A DNA stretch of 34,576 bases from an uncultured Bacteroidota bacterium (GCA_903861145.1 CAIOTH010000153.1:1-34576); one strand, 5' to 3'. Numbered from the stretch's first letter, positions 1 through 9,600 are shown. Translations and numbers: made by a program. The notes: a model not told the origin generated them from the sequence alone.

Positions 1-432
1 GACCACATTTATCTTCAGCCCGAGCATCCGCTACGCGGCAAAAATGAAAATGAATTAGGCCCGAGGTTTCCGAACATGAACCATGCCTATAACCCCGAAT
101 TGGTTAAAAAAGGGCTGGCTATTGCTATGGAGAACAATATTACCTGCCACACCGGTGTTTATGCAGGCGTGCAGGGGCCAACTTTTGAAACCCCGGCAGA
201 ATACAAAATGTTTCATGTAATGGGTGCCGATGCGGTGGGTATGTCAACAACGCCGGAGGTTGTTGTGGCACGCCATATGAGTATGGAGGTTTTTGCCATT
301 TCGGTAATAAGCGATATGGGTTACCCGCCTGAAAAGGCGGACAGTGTTACACATGACTTTGTTTTGAAAAAAGCCGCCGAAGCAGAACCTAAAATGAGAA
401 AGATTATTGTTGAATTGCTTCAGCAAATTTAG
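1..432 (+). CDS. Purine nucleoside phosphorylase (trimeric PNP class), 3' part; gene begins before the window
   Basis: The open frame runs in from base 1, reading DHIYLQPEHPLRG at the window edge, so the first in-window ATG at 76 is internal and not the start. The segment matches the C-terminal half of the trimeric purine nucleoside phosphorylase family, cytosolic enzymes that split purine nucleosides with phosphate into base and ribose-1-phosphate for salvage. Visible family landmarks are GPTFETPAEY, which carries the purine-binding Glu, and GADAVGMSTTPEVVVARH, which carries the Met that contacts the ribose. In FAISVISDMGY an Asp (codon 313-315) sits where human PNP has Asn243, a position that influences 6-oxo versus 6-amino purine preference. 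The gene ends in TAG, 9 bp before the porin gene, so the two may be co-transcribed. Family assignment is firm; exact base specificity is open. Confidence 0.93.
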   Translation, partial: DHIYLQPEHPLRGKNENELGPRFPNMNHAYNPELVKKGLAIAMENNITCHTGVYAGVQGPTFETPAEYKMFHVMGADAVGMSTTPEVVVARHMSMEVFAISVISDMGYPPEKADSVTHDFVLKKAAEAEPKMRKIIVELLQQI

Positions 433-441
433 ATATGGCAA

Positions 442-2409
442 ATGCTCAATAGAATTTCGTTGAAGTTCCTCTTACTCTCGTTTTTGTTCGCAGTTACTTT
501 CCAATATTCATTTGGTTATAGTGCCGATTCAACTTTAAACACCACCCGGCCGGCCGATTCTGTTAAGGTAAAAAAGCCCTCCACTAAAAATGATACCTGG
601 TTTTATGGTGAAGAACCCGACCGGCACACGGTAATTGATTCCAGCGTTCTGCATTTTGAAGAGTATAACATTGTGCAACGCGATGGCATTGAATATATGA
701 ACCTCGGCAACACCGGCAGCGCCGCTTATCCAACAGTTTTTAGTATGGATAAACATATGGGGTTTAACACCGGTTACAACCAATACGATATTTATAAGTA
801 CGAAAAGGATTCGATAAAGCATTACCAGGTAATAAGGCCATACGCCGAGGTATCGCTGATGTTTGGCTTGAATAAAGAGAATGTAATTACTGCCAAGTTT
901 GCCAATCAGCATAAAAAGATGTTTTTCTATGGCGTTGATTTTACAAGAATATCATCGGCCGGTACTTACGGCAGTCAGCAAACCGATGTAAACGGGTTTA
1001 ACCTGTATGGCATTTTCAATTCGAAAAACCAGCATTGGAACATTGAGGCCGATATGGTTTTTAATTCGGTTAAGAACAATGAAAATGGCGGCGTTGCCGC
1101 CAATCCTTTCGATTCGTCTTTCTTCAAAAAAGAACTGGTACCCGTACGGGATACCGCTGTAAACAATTACCGGCAAATTGATTTTTACCTAACCGCCACC
1201 TATAGCATTGGCAAAAAATATTTCGAACGCAAACATATTGACTCAGCCCGTACGCAAATATTAATGCCCGTTTTTAATGTGGGCTACCAGTTTAATATTG
1301 AGCGTAGTAAATTCAGCTACCGCGATTACGACCCCGATACTAATTACTACCATAAGTTTTATACACCCGATTCGGTTTTTAATGACCTTACCTATCTAAA
1401 AGTTGGCAACGCCGTTAAGCTTGAATATAGGCCACGCAAACTCACCTCCGATTCTACCTTCGAAGAGAAAGATTTTATTGCTTACGCCCAAAGCGGATTT
1501 GATTATTACCTGTTAACACAGAACACCCACAACAACAATTTTGGCAACTGGTATGTTAGCGGAACTTTCAGGAATAACTATGCCAACAAGCAGAAAATAA
1601 TTTACAAGGCTTCGGCCAAATATTACTTCTACGGTTATAATCAAAACGATTTATTGGTTGATGGTGTTGCCGGTTACGACTTTGGTAAGGTGGGTACCTT
1701 AACAGCCAATGCATCGTACCAACTTAAAGAGGCACCGTACATTTACGAGAACTACTATTCGGTTTCAGATTCGTTTCATTACAAGCTGCCAAAAATGAAA
1801 ACGCTTGACCTGGGCGGCAAGTACACCAACTCGTTTTTAGGCATAACCGCCGATTTAAATTATTATGTGGTTGACCATGTTCCTGTTTTTCCGGGTAGTG
1901 CGAATCCGTATATTACTAATGGCGTTGAAAATGTTTTTGTTGCCCACTTTGGTAACCGCAATTCGTTTTATGGCTTTCACTTAGATGATGATATCTGGTT
2001 TACAGTGGCCCCGAATAATGGCACCATTGGTTCGACTTACCCCATGTTATATACCAAGCACAGCATTTATTACGAGCGCAGAATTTTTCACCAATTGCTG
2101 TGGCTAGATGTTGGTTTTGATTTGCGCATCAGGTACAAAAACAATGCTCCCTTCTACGACCCTTTGTTAGCAGGCTTTTATCCTGAGGGAGATGCCGTTA
2201 AAACCTATCCATATCTCACAGCCTATCCAATGATTACATACCCGGTTCTCGATTTTTTTGTGAACGTTAAAGTGAAAACGGTAAGGGTATTTTTAAAGGT
2301 TTCCAACATCAGTTCTGAGTTTGGCCCACAGGGGTATTTCAGCCTGTTTCATTACCCCGCTGCCGATATTACTTTCCAGGCAGGGGTTAAGTGGCGATTC
2401 TTTGAATAG
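442..2409 (+). CDS. Putative outer-membrane porin (Porin_10-like)
   Basis: This 655-residue protein starts with a signal peptide (MLNRISLKFLLLSFLFAVTF, then a Phe-Gly-Tyr-Ser-Ala cleavage region). The rest is rich in Tyr, Asn and Phe in alternating strand-like stretches and ends in Phe-Phe-Glu, as expected for an outer-membrane beta-barrel. The overall look, with an early region around 'FHYPAADITFQAGVKWRFF' at the end and many aromatic-girdle strands, fits the putative porin family (Porin_10) of Bacteroidota. An ATG at 435 is followed by an in-frame stop after five codons, so 442 is the sensible start. It follows the nucleoside phosphorylase by 9 bp; a role in nucleoside uptake is possible but is only inference. 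It converges with a lipoprotein gene 16 bp downstream and no terminator hairpin is visible between them. Confidence 0.75.
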   Translation: MLNRISLKFLLLSFLFAVTFQYSFGYSADSTLNTTRPADSVKVKKPSTKNDTWFYGEEPDRHTVIDSSVLHFEEYNIVQRDGIEYMNLGNTGSAAYPTVFSMDKHMGFNTGYNQYDIYKYEKDSIKHYQVIRPYAEVSLMFGLNKENVITAKFANQHKKMFFYGVDFTRISSAGTYGSQQTDVNGFNLYGIFNSKNQHWNIEADMVFNSVKNNENGGVAANPFDSSFFKKELVPVRDTAVNNYRQIDFYLTATYSIGKKYFERKHIDSARTQILMPVFNVGYQFNIERSKFSYRDYDPDTNYYHKFYTPDSVFNDLTYLKVGNAVKLEYRPRKLTSDSTFEEKDFIAYAQSGFDYYLLTQNTHNNNFGNWYVSGTFRNNYANKQKIIYKASAKYYFYGYNQNDLLVDGVAGYDFGKVGTLTANASYQLKEAPYIYENYYSVSDSFHYKLPKMKTLDLGGKYTNSFLGITADLNYYVVDHVPVFPGSANPYITNGVENVFVAHFGNRNSFYGFHLDDDIWFTVAPNNGTIGSTYPMLYTKHSIYYERRIFHQLLWLDVGFDLRIRYKNNAPFYDPLLAGFYPEGDAVKTYPYLTAYPMITYPVLDFFVNVKVKTVRVFLKVSNISSEFGPQGYFSLFHYPAADITFQAGVKWRFFE

Positions 2410-2425
2410 AGTCTAAAACCAGCCT

Positions 2426-2908
2426 TTATAAATTAATTACTAATGGTTTTGTCTTTACGGTATTGCTTTTATGCCCAGCCCTATCAACAACATAAATAGA
2501 GTAAGTTGCAGTTTCGGTGGTGTCGTTATCATTCGTAAAAATCTGAGGTGGGAGTACTATATCCAAATTGCCTTCAATGGCAATGGATGAACCGGTAGGT
2601 GCCAATTGAGGAATACGGAATTGGCTTATCACATTGTTCCTGCTATCTGTAACAAACAGGTTCTTAATATCAGCCGAGTCAACACCTAAATCACCATCAC
2701 CATCTACATATGATATTACAATAAGCACTGAATCGCGGTATTTAATAGCAGGATTAGGCGATATTGAATCGAAGGTGATAGAAGGAACTATACTAATGCT
2801 GGTGTCTTTTTTGCATGATGACATAGCAGCAATTGCAGTAACAATAACCACGCATACTGCAAGTGCTACTTTGCTTTTCCTATTCATCAAGGTTTTATTA
2901 ATCTTCAT
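2426..2908 (-). CDS. Small lipoprotein with an Asp-rich DGDGDLG loop, unknown function
   Basis: The 160-residue product has a long N-terminal hydrophobic segment ending in a lipobox (Met-Ser-Ser-Cys, followed by Lys-Lys-Asp), so it is a predicted lipoprotein. The mature part reads as one beta-rich domain with the line SYVDGDGDLGVDSAD, a calcium-loop-like acidic motif common in Bacteroidota surface lipoproteins, and a tail 'YSIYVVDRAGHKSN' that resembles an immunoglobulin-like strand pair. It is the last gene of a five-gene minus-strand run, starting 20 bp after the cytochrome-like lipoprotein. The shorter start at the second Met (MNRKSKVALA, about 24 bp in) is also plausible. No enzymatic motif is visible and the function is unknown. 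Confidence 0.7.
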   Translation of the reverse strand: MKINKTLMNRKSKVALAVCVVIVTAIAAMSSCKKDTSISIVPSITFDSISPNPAIKYRDSVLIVISYVDGDGDLGVDSADIKNLFVTDSRNNVISQFRIPQLAPTGSSIAIEGNLDIVLPPQIFTNDNDTTETATYSIYVVDRAGHKSNTVKTKPLVINL

Positions 2909-2928
2909 ATTAACAAGTCATTTTATCG

Positions 2929-3867
2929 CTATTGCCGCATGAAGCTGTAATAGGTAAAGTAAGGATAAGGCAAGGTAGCATTCGGATATTCAACATTGGT
3001 TTGATGCTGCCCATCGTTTACATAATAGCGCATAAAAATGGTATCGCCCACCGGAAACTGGGCAGTTGGCACCGGTGCAATCCAATACTGGCCGCCATTT
3101 GAAGCGAGATAAGTTGCCTGTATAGAAACCGCCGCGCTAAAATCGTACGATTTGCGCGAAAATTTAATTGTATTTACCTGTAGGTTCGGAACAGGGGTAC
3201 TATCATCTGTAACCACAAATACGGCATAAAAAGATGCAACGGCTGCGGGTACTATAAACGGGTTGTAGTAAACCGAATCAATACGGTTATTAGAATAACC
3301 GGTTTGATAATCGCTGCTTATGGCAAAATAACCGGTTACCACCGGCGGTTCGTTAGGCCTGGTGGCAACGTGCCCGTACATATCTTTAGCTCCGTGCATA
3401 ATCCAGTTACGGACTATAGTAATGCTCGAATCAGGCAAAGGCACGCCAATATTATCCTGCGGCATGCGGTCGTTGGTATTTACATAGCAGCAATTGGTAA
3501 TGCGGATATACATTACCGAGTTAAGGGTATCGTAAGGAATAACGCGGTATTTGTATTTATTGGCTGTATCATTTTTTACAATAGGTGCATACACCAAAGT
3601 AGCGTAAGCAGATTGTGGGGTGCGGTAATCAGGTTCAAAATGCCCATCGTGGCAACCGTTCAAAGCGCATCGCACTGAAAGCACTTTTTGGTGCACATAC
3701 GTTATGGTCATGGTATCCACCAAAATCTTATTGCCTGTGGTATCCGTTCGGTTTATGTTACTATAAGGATTATTGACCACGGCCGGTGGCTCCTTTTTAC
3801 ACGAGTACATAACTACCAGTATAACCAGCAGCGGTAACAGAAAAATTATTGAGCGCCTTAATCTCAT
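2929..3867 (-). CDS. Cytochrome-c-like lipoprotein (PSCyt1-like, CX4CH heme motif)
   Basis: The 312-residue product has a signal peptide with lipobox Cys at about residue 23 (YSCKKE). After a short linker comes VRCALNGCHDGH (Cys67, Cys72, His73), then RMPQD (Met135-Pro136), then NWIMHGAKD (about 154-162). The order Cys-x4-Cys-His, Met-Pro, Trp-Ile-x-x-Gly-Ala is that of the PSCyt1-type cytochrome c domain of planctomycete surface proteins and of many Bacteroidota lipoproteins, although the heme motif has four residues between the cysteines instead of two. A double Cys at about 126-127 is unexplained. The C-terminal ~130 residues look like a beta-sandwich without known motifs. It lies 28 bp after the phosphatase-superfamily gene. 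Heme binding and electron transfer are inferred; the domain could be structural only. Confidence 0.72.
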   Translation of the reverse strand: MRLRRSIIFLLPLLVILVVMYSCKKEPPAVVNNPYSNINRTDTTGNKILVDTMTITYVHQKVLSVRCALNGCHDGHFEPDYRTPQSAYATLVYAPIVKNDTANKYKYRVIPYDTLNSVMYIRITNCCYVNTNDRMPQDNIGVPLPDSSITIVRNWIMHGAKDMYGHVATRPNEPPVVTGYFAISSDYQTGYSNNRIDSVYYNPFIVPAAVASFYAVFVVTDDSTPVPNLQVNTIKFSRKSYDFSAAVSIQATYLASNGGQYWIAPVPTAQFPVGDTIFMRYYVNDGQHQTNVEYPNATLPYPYFTYYSFMRQ

Positions 3868-3895
3868 TTTTTGAACTTATCGTTTTTACTCGTCC

Positions 3896-5188
3896 TTAAA
3901 TAAAAGCCTGCGATAACAATGAACCATCAAACATACCGGGTGGCATACTGGTATCAAATCCCAATATATTGGCAATGGTAGGCGCTATATCAACGCTCTC
4001 GCCACCGCTAGTTATTGTTTGTCCCTGGTTTACAACTCCCGATGGGCCCACCACCAAACAGAATATTTCGCGGCTCATGGCATCGTTGGTATGGTCTAAA
4101 CCATAGCGGCCGTATGTATCAATAGTACTGTTAGGCGCCTGGTTTCGCCCGTGTTCAGGGGCAACAATCAATATGGTATCGTTGGCCATACCAGGTGTAC
4201 TTTGAATAGCCTGCCAAAGCTTGTATAATGCATAATCGGCCTTACGGATATTATCTGCGTACTGGGTATAGTTAAAGTGTGCTATGTCTATACCGGTCAT
4301 ATTAATAACCATTAACTCGGGGGTAAATTTTTGCATAACCTGTATGCCAAAAAATATGTTCAGCATATCCGAATCTAAAGTAGGCCCCCATGGGTTATTA
4401 TACTGGCCGGCATAGGCGTTTGTCAACAAAGTATTGATAAACGTCTCTAATGTAGCCGCGTCCTGCGGTGTATTGGTAATACCCGAAGCCGCTGCAGCAC
4501 CCGGCACTTTAAACTCGCCGTTCAAAAAACTTTTAACCATATCGCACTCATTCTTCTGCGCGGCGGTGAAAGATAGAGGGTGCCCGAGCTGGCCGTAACC
4601 GGTGCCCGATATAATTGTAGCAGGCTGTATCATATTAGCCCCGTATGCAGGCCCGTAACCGGGATACAGGCTATAATTTAAATAAGGATAGGCGCCTAAC
4701 GAGTCGCAAACCCACCATGCATTTAACGCGCCACCCAGCGGCGAGCTGTGTTTGCGGTAATACTCAAAAATAGTAGGGTAAGGGGGTGGCTGCTGTATTT
4801 GAATATTGTTATCGGTATACTTACCGGTAATGGCTGTTGTATGGCCGTTGTAGTGGCCGGTAGGGCCCGAGGCATAGCTGAAATTATTGAAAAGCGTACC
4901 CATGTTTTGCAAACGTGTGGTAGCTAACTGCGGTAGCGAAGTCATACCCGGCGCAATATCAGAAGAGATAGGTGCGCTGCCATTTAAGGTATTGGTCATC
5001 AAATTACCGTCTATCATTTGCATAGATTCCAAATTGCGGACACCACCGGCAAACAGGCAAAACACCACGTGGTTTGCTTTGCGTGAACCGGTGCGTGCAA
5101 ATAACCTGCCGCTTGGCAAAATATATGGAACCACCATACTGCCTGCTGCTGTAAGCGCCGCCGATTTGATGAATGCTTTCCTTTTCAT
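3896..5188 (-). CDS. Alkaline-phosphatase-superfamily protein (DUF1501/sulfatase-like), Tat-type signal
   Basis: The 430-residue product begins MKRKAFIKSAALTAAG, a Lys-Arg variant of a Tat signal like those of Bacteroidota 'KRRDFLK' exported enzymes. Superfamily landmarks appear in order: HVVFCLFAGGVRN (about 40-52, first core strand), GHTTAITGKY (about 115-124, the region of the catalytic Thr/Ser), TGIDIAHFN (Asp301, His304), APEHGRN (Glu345, His346) and GLDHTND (Asp365, His366), then VDIAPTIANILGF, the typical sulfatase/phosphodiesterase tail. These fit a metal-dependent hydrolase of the alkaline phosphatase fold, or the related DUF1501 group that accompanies DUF1549/PSCyt proteins in planctomycetes. 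The substrate is unknown. It sits 28 bp after one DUF1549-like lipoprotein and before the cytochrome-like one, which supports a joint role at the cell surface. Confidence 0.78.
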   Translation of the reverse strand: MKRKAFIKSAALTAAGSMVVPYILPSGRLFARTGSRKANHVVFCLFAGGVRNLESMQMIDGNLMTNTLNGSAPISSDIAPGMTSLPQLATTRLQNMGTLFNNFSYASGPTGHYNGHTTAITGKYTDNNIQIQQPPPYPTIFEYYRKHSSPLGGALNAWWVCDSLGAYPYLNYSLYPGYGPAYGANMIQPATIISGTGYGQLGHPLSFTAAQKNECDMVKSFLNGEFKVPGAAAASGITNTPQDAATLETFINTLLTNAYAGQYNNPWGPTLDSDMLNIFFGIQVMQKFTPELMVINMTGIDIAHFNYTQYADNIRKADYALYKLWQAIQSTPGMANDTILIVAPEHGRNQAPNSTIDTYGRYGLDHTNDAMSREIFCLVVGPSGVVNQGQTITSGGESVDIAPTIANILGFDTSMPPGMFDGSLLSQAFI

Positions 5189-5216
5189 GTATGCCTGTTT
5201 ATATGCTGTTTCACAC

Positions 5217-5708
5217 TTAATAATATCTATACTCCGTACTGGTAAGCATAGAGTAATAAATCATTTTTGAGTTGATGTTACTACCGGGTTGCAATATCAA
5301 ATTCTGCATTTTCCAAAGTTCCTGCGCTGTTGGCTGACGGTTATAAAACCGGATATATGTTTGATTAATAAACGTTGGCAGATCGGCCATCATGGTAATA
5401 CTGTCGGGCATTGAAACACCTCCGTTTTCCAAAAGGTTTTTGATAATTATATCTTCCATGGTAGCCTGGTCACCAAAGGCCTCCAAACAAGTATTGAGAT
5501 TGGTTAATTGGACTGTGCTAATAGAGGCATTATACAAATCGTTATAGGCAATAGATATAAACTGGTTAGTTGTTTTAAGGTTTGTTTTTTGCGAGGCGTT
5601 TTGGTACAACACCTTGTTTTGCACCTGGTAAATAGTTTGCACCTCCTTTTTACAGGAAGCGAAAAGCACCGTTAGTATAATTGCCACAATAAAAACCTGT
5701 CTGCTCAT
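5217..5708 (-). CDS. Lipoprotein with one DUF1549/DUF4214-like helical repeat
   Basis: The 163-residue product has a signal peptide and lipobox (LFASCKKE). The mature protein is mostly alpha-helical. Its C-terminal half carries FINQTYIRFYNRQPTAQELW followed by MLTSTEYRYY, a pattern (Tyr-x-x-x-Leu/Phe-x-Arg-x-Pro-Thr-x-x-Glu … Ser-x-x-Tyr) seen in DUF1549 and DUF4214 proteins. An earlier, degenerate copy may be FISIAYNDLYNAS. It lies 24 bp after the larger lipoprotein of the same type (5733-6596) and 28 bp before the phosphatase-superfamily gene, so it belongs to the same operon. It looks like a shortened paralogue of its upstream neighbour. Function unknown. Confidence 0.72.
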   Translation of the reverse strand: MSRQVFIVAIILTVLFASCKKEVQTIYQVQNKVLYQNASQKTNLKTTNQFISIAYNDLYNASISTVQLTNLNTCLEAFGDQATMEDIIIKNLLENGGVSMPDSITMMADLPTFINQTYIRFYNRQPTAQELWKMQNLILQPGSNINSKMIYYSMLTSTEYRYY

Positions 5709-5732
5709 AAACCCTGTTTAAAGTTTGCGGTA

Positions 5733-6596
5733 TTAAAGCCCTGCGTATTCATCTAATGAAAATATTGCCAATTGTAATTGCTTAAAGTCGTTAGTTGATT
5801 TATAGATATTGGCGTAATATGCAAACTCAGCCGAAGTTGGTTTACGGAAAAGATAATTTTGAAACATTAACTGCACCTGACCCTGTATATAATCATCAGA
5901 GGCAAAAAAGATATTGATGTAATCTGGTTTGCTTTGGCCTACTACGAGGAAAAGTTCGGCAGTAGTGCTGTTAACCATATTTTCTCCGTTAGTTAACTCG
6001 CTGGCCGTTGGATACCGCAACAGAAAATTCTGGAACGTTGAGGTAACAAAATTCTGAGTGCCCATATTAATCTCGTCGTACAAATAGTTATTAACTACGG
6101 TGCGCAGCATAACACGGTAATCTATAATTCCGGCATTCAACCAGCTTAAAGCATTTTGCAAAGTATCTAACCGGTGCACTTCATAAGTAAGGGCGGCAAC
6201 GTACGCCGGTGGTTGTGGCTGGCTTAATAAATAGTTGAAGAGGTAAATCTGGTTGGCTATATCAACCGAATCAGTATTGTTCAAATACAAGTTTTCGGCA
6301 TTCACCAAAAGGGTGCGGTTATACTCAGGCTTGGCAAACATAGTTTGCACAAATGCCTTGCGGTCAGCCACCGAAAAGTTATGCGCTCTCAAAGCAGTCA
6401 TTGCACTGGTTTGCTCCACCCCTACCGGCTTACGGCCTAACATATTAATGTATGTTTTGTTAAGGTAGATAACGATGGTAGATGAGTCGATGGTATGATC
6501 GGGTGGGGGAACGTTGTTGGGCACCACATTTGTTTCTGTTTTGGTGCAGGCCGCTAAACCCAAAATAAAGATGAAGGCTAAATAGTATTTAGTCAT
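5733..6596 (-). CDS. Lipoprotein with three DUF1549/DUF4214-like helical repeats
   Basis: The 287-residue product starts with a signal peptide and lipobox (LAACTKTE). Three helical units follow, each with the signature Tyr/Phe-x-x-x-Leu-x-Arg-x-Pro-Thr-like-x-x-Glu: YINMLGRKPVGVEQ … AKPEYNR, FQNFLLRYPTASEL and MFQNYLFRKPTSAEF … SLDEYAG. The first is the closest match to the planctomycete DUF1549 (PSCyt2) pattern of 'LtGrpPtpeE … LLaSpeY'. It is the first gene of the five-gene run 6596-2426 and has its own promoter-like sequence (6611-6643). The family call rests on pattern recognition only; a carbohydrate- or protein-binding scaffold is one guess, but nothing in the sequence proves it. Confidence 0.72.
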   Translation of the reverse strand: MTKYYLAFIFILGLAACTKTETNVVPNNVPPPDHTIDSSTIVIYLNKTYINMLGRKPVGVEQTSAMTALRAHNFSVADRKAFVQTMFAKPEYNRTLLVNAENLYLNNTDSVDIANQIYLFNYLLSQPQPPAYVAALTYEVHRLDTLQNALSWLNAGIIDYRVMLRTVVNNYLYDEINMGTQNFVTSTFQNFLLRYPTASELTNGENMVNSTTAELFLVVGQSKPDYINIFFASDDYIQGQVQLMFQNYLFRKPTSAEFAYYANIYKSTNDFKQLQLAIFSLDEYAGL

Positions 6597-6610
6597 TGGT
6601 TATTGTAGTT

Positions 6611-6643
6611 CCAAGATAATAATAAGTTTAAGAATGTCGCAAA
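6611..6643 (-). promoter_or_regulatory. Candidate promoter of the 6596-2426 lipoprotein operon
   Basis: On the minus strand TTTG (6643-6640) is followed after 21 nt by TATCTTGG (6618-6611), one mismatch from the Bacteroidota -7 consensus TAnnTTTG. The predicted transcription start falls about 8-10 nt before the ATG at 6596. The spacing is the same as for the candidate at 31355-31387. Confidence 0.5.
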
Positions 6644-6688
6644 ATGCTTCTCGGCTGGTTTTCCAACTGTAAATTGATTGGCGGCTTA

Positions 6689-9600
6689 CTATCTCAATAA
6701 CGTTACGTTGCCCTTAAACTCGTAACTCTCCCCATGGCACAGCACCGAGATAGAATAAATGTAAACACCAATAGGCTGTTTCATTTCCTTAAAAGTGCCA
6801 TCCCAGCCTACCGTCATGTCAGTTGATTCGTAAACCATTACACCCCACCGATCGTATACCCTAAACCAGTTTAACTTATCATAGTTATGATTCTTAATTC
6901 TGAACACATCGTTTACTCCATCACCGTTAGGCGAAAAAGCGGTTGGCAGCAACAATTGCGTACAAGGCTCTACCACATACACCCAAACCGAATCAACACT
7001 TTTGCATCCGTTTTTATATCCATAAACGTAGTATAGCGTTGAACTTACGCCAGGTTTAGCAATAGGGTCAAAAGAAGTGGCGCTGCTAAGGGTTGAAGCG
7101 GGTACCCAAAACACGCTATCTACGCCCATGGCGTGCAGCTGGGCGCTTTCATTCGTGAAGATAGTAACGCTGCTATCAACCTGCACATTACTAGAGTTGA
7201 CTGTTACATTTACCGAACGGCTAATTGTGCATCCATTGTTATCGGCGGTTGCAGTGTAAACCGTACTTTGCGTTGGATATGCTAAAGGCGTATTGCAGGT
7301 ATCGCAGCTTATAGATGTTGCGTTGCCCCAAACCACCAGACCATTACTGGTTGCGGTTAGCACGGCAGTATCTCCACGACAAATAGCAGTATCGCTACTT
7401 AAAGTAAGCATTACAGGACTTAACAAAGAAATTGTAACCGAATCTACTGTAATACAATTACCATTAGCGACGGTGGCAACATAAGTGGTGGTCGTAAAGT
7501 CGCTGGCAAAAGGGTTATTACAAACCGTGCAGCTAAGTCCGGTTGCAGGTGTCCAACCAGCAGTTCCGCTACTGGTAGCAAGTAGGGCAACACGCTGACC
7601 GGGACACACGGTTGTATCATTACTAAGAGATAAAGCAGGATAATTAAGCACTGTAACTTTCACGCTATCAGTAATCGGGCATGCTAACCCCGCGGTGCAA
7701 TAATAGGTTGTAGTAACAGTAGGGTTAGCGACCGGTGTATTGCAGTTGTTACAACTTAGGCTGACCCCTGGGGTCCACGTTACTGTGCTGTTACTTGCAG
7801 CGTTTAACTGCGCGCTTAAGCCCTGGCAAATGGTAGTATCATTACTTAAAGTAAGCGTTGATTGGTTAGGCATGGTGATTGTAACCGAGTGTACAGTAGC
7901 ACAGTTACCATTAGCAATGGTGGCAACATAGGTGGTAGTTATAAAATCAGTGGCAACCGGGTTATTGCAAACCGAGCAGCTAAGGCCGATTGATGGCGCC
8001 CAGCTTGCAGTACCGCTACTTGTAGCAATTAAATCAACCTGCTGGCCCGGACATATATTTGTGTCATTATTGAGCGATAACGAAGGGTAGTTAAGCACCG
8101 TAACTTTTACGCTATCAGTAACAGGGCAGCCTACACCGGCCGTGCAATAATAGGTTGTTGTGACCGTAGGATTGGCGACCGGTGTATTGCAGTTGTTACA
8201 ACTTAAACCAGCTGTAGGGCTCCAGGCCACGGTGCTATTACTTACTGCGTTTAACTGTGCGCTTAAACCCTGGCAAATCGTAGTATCGTTGCTTAAGGTA
8301 AGTGTTGCAAACTGGTTAACCGTTATTGTAACACTATCAACAGCCTGGCAACCGGGGCTTCCAACCGTAGCCACGTAGGTGGTTGTTGCCGTGGGCCTCG
8401 CCATTGGATTATTGCAACTGGTACAACTTAAACCGCTTACCGGCGTCCATGTAGCGGTACCACTTGAAACTGCGTTGAGTTGAACTGCATTGCCCGAGCA
8501 TATGGTAGTATCGTTATTGCTAATGGTTATTGTTGGAACTTGAACTACCGTTACAACAACTGTGGTACTGCTGGTACAATTACCTGTACTTGCAGTGGCA
8601 ACGTAATTAGTAGTTGTAGCCGGAGTAGCTATAGGGTTATTGCAACTGGTACAGCTTAAACCGGTTGCAGGAGACCAGGTAATAGTTCCGGTTGATATTG
8701 CGTTTAACTGAACCGAACTACCGGCGCAGATATTGGTATCGTTGGTGGCAGTAACAGTCGGAATTGCAACCACTGTAATAACTACAGTATCGGTTACAGC
8801 GTAGGTGCCGTTTGTGGCAGTGGCAACATAATTTGCCAAGCTTGCCGGTGTGGCAGTTGAGTTGTTACAAGCAGTACAACTAAGCCCCGCTGCCGGCGAC
8901 CACGTAACCGTGCCAGATGAAACTGCGCTTAATTGTGCCGATTGGCCCGCACATATTGTTGTGTCATCGCCCGCCGTTAACGTTGGGGCTGTAAGGACAG
9001 TAACGGTCATTGAGTCGCTTATGGCACAACCTCCGCCACCGGTGGTTGCAACGTAAGTAGTGGTTGTACCTGGCGTAGCAACAGGATTATTGCATTGCGT
9101 GCAACTTAGACCTGTTACGGGTAACCAGTTTATAGTAGCCGTTGATGTTGCAGTTAACTGAACAGCATTCCCTGCGCATATAGTAGTGTCGTTATTTTGA
9201 ACAGTTACAGGCGCACTTGTGTTGATAGTAATTGCAAATGTATCGGATGCACTGCCGCATGCACCGTTAGAGGTTGCTATATAGGTAGTATTGGTGGTTA
9301 CCGTGGCCACCGGGCTACTGCAACTGGTACAGCTTAATCCTGTAGTAGGTGCCCAGACGCTACCGCTGCCGGCATTTAATTGCACCGGTACGCCGCTACA
9401 AACAGTGGTATCCATACGCGAAGAGCTTTGCCCGCCACTATAGGCAAAAAATACAGCCCAAATTACATTGGAAGAATTGCCGCCGGTAAAATTGAGGTTA
9501 ACATTGCTGGTACAGTTGGTTACCAACGCCTGTATATTGCTTACACCGTCCGAACCGGTCATGGCCTGGTCGGCGTTGCAATCAAGTAGGGCGGTTAGTG

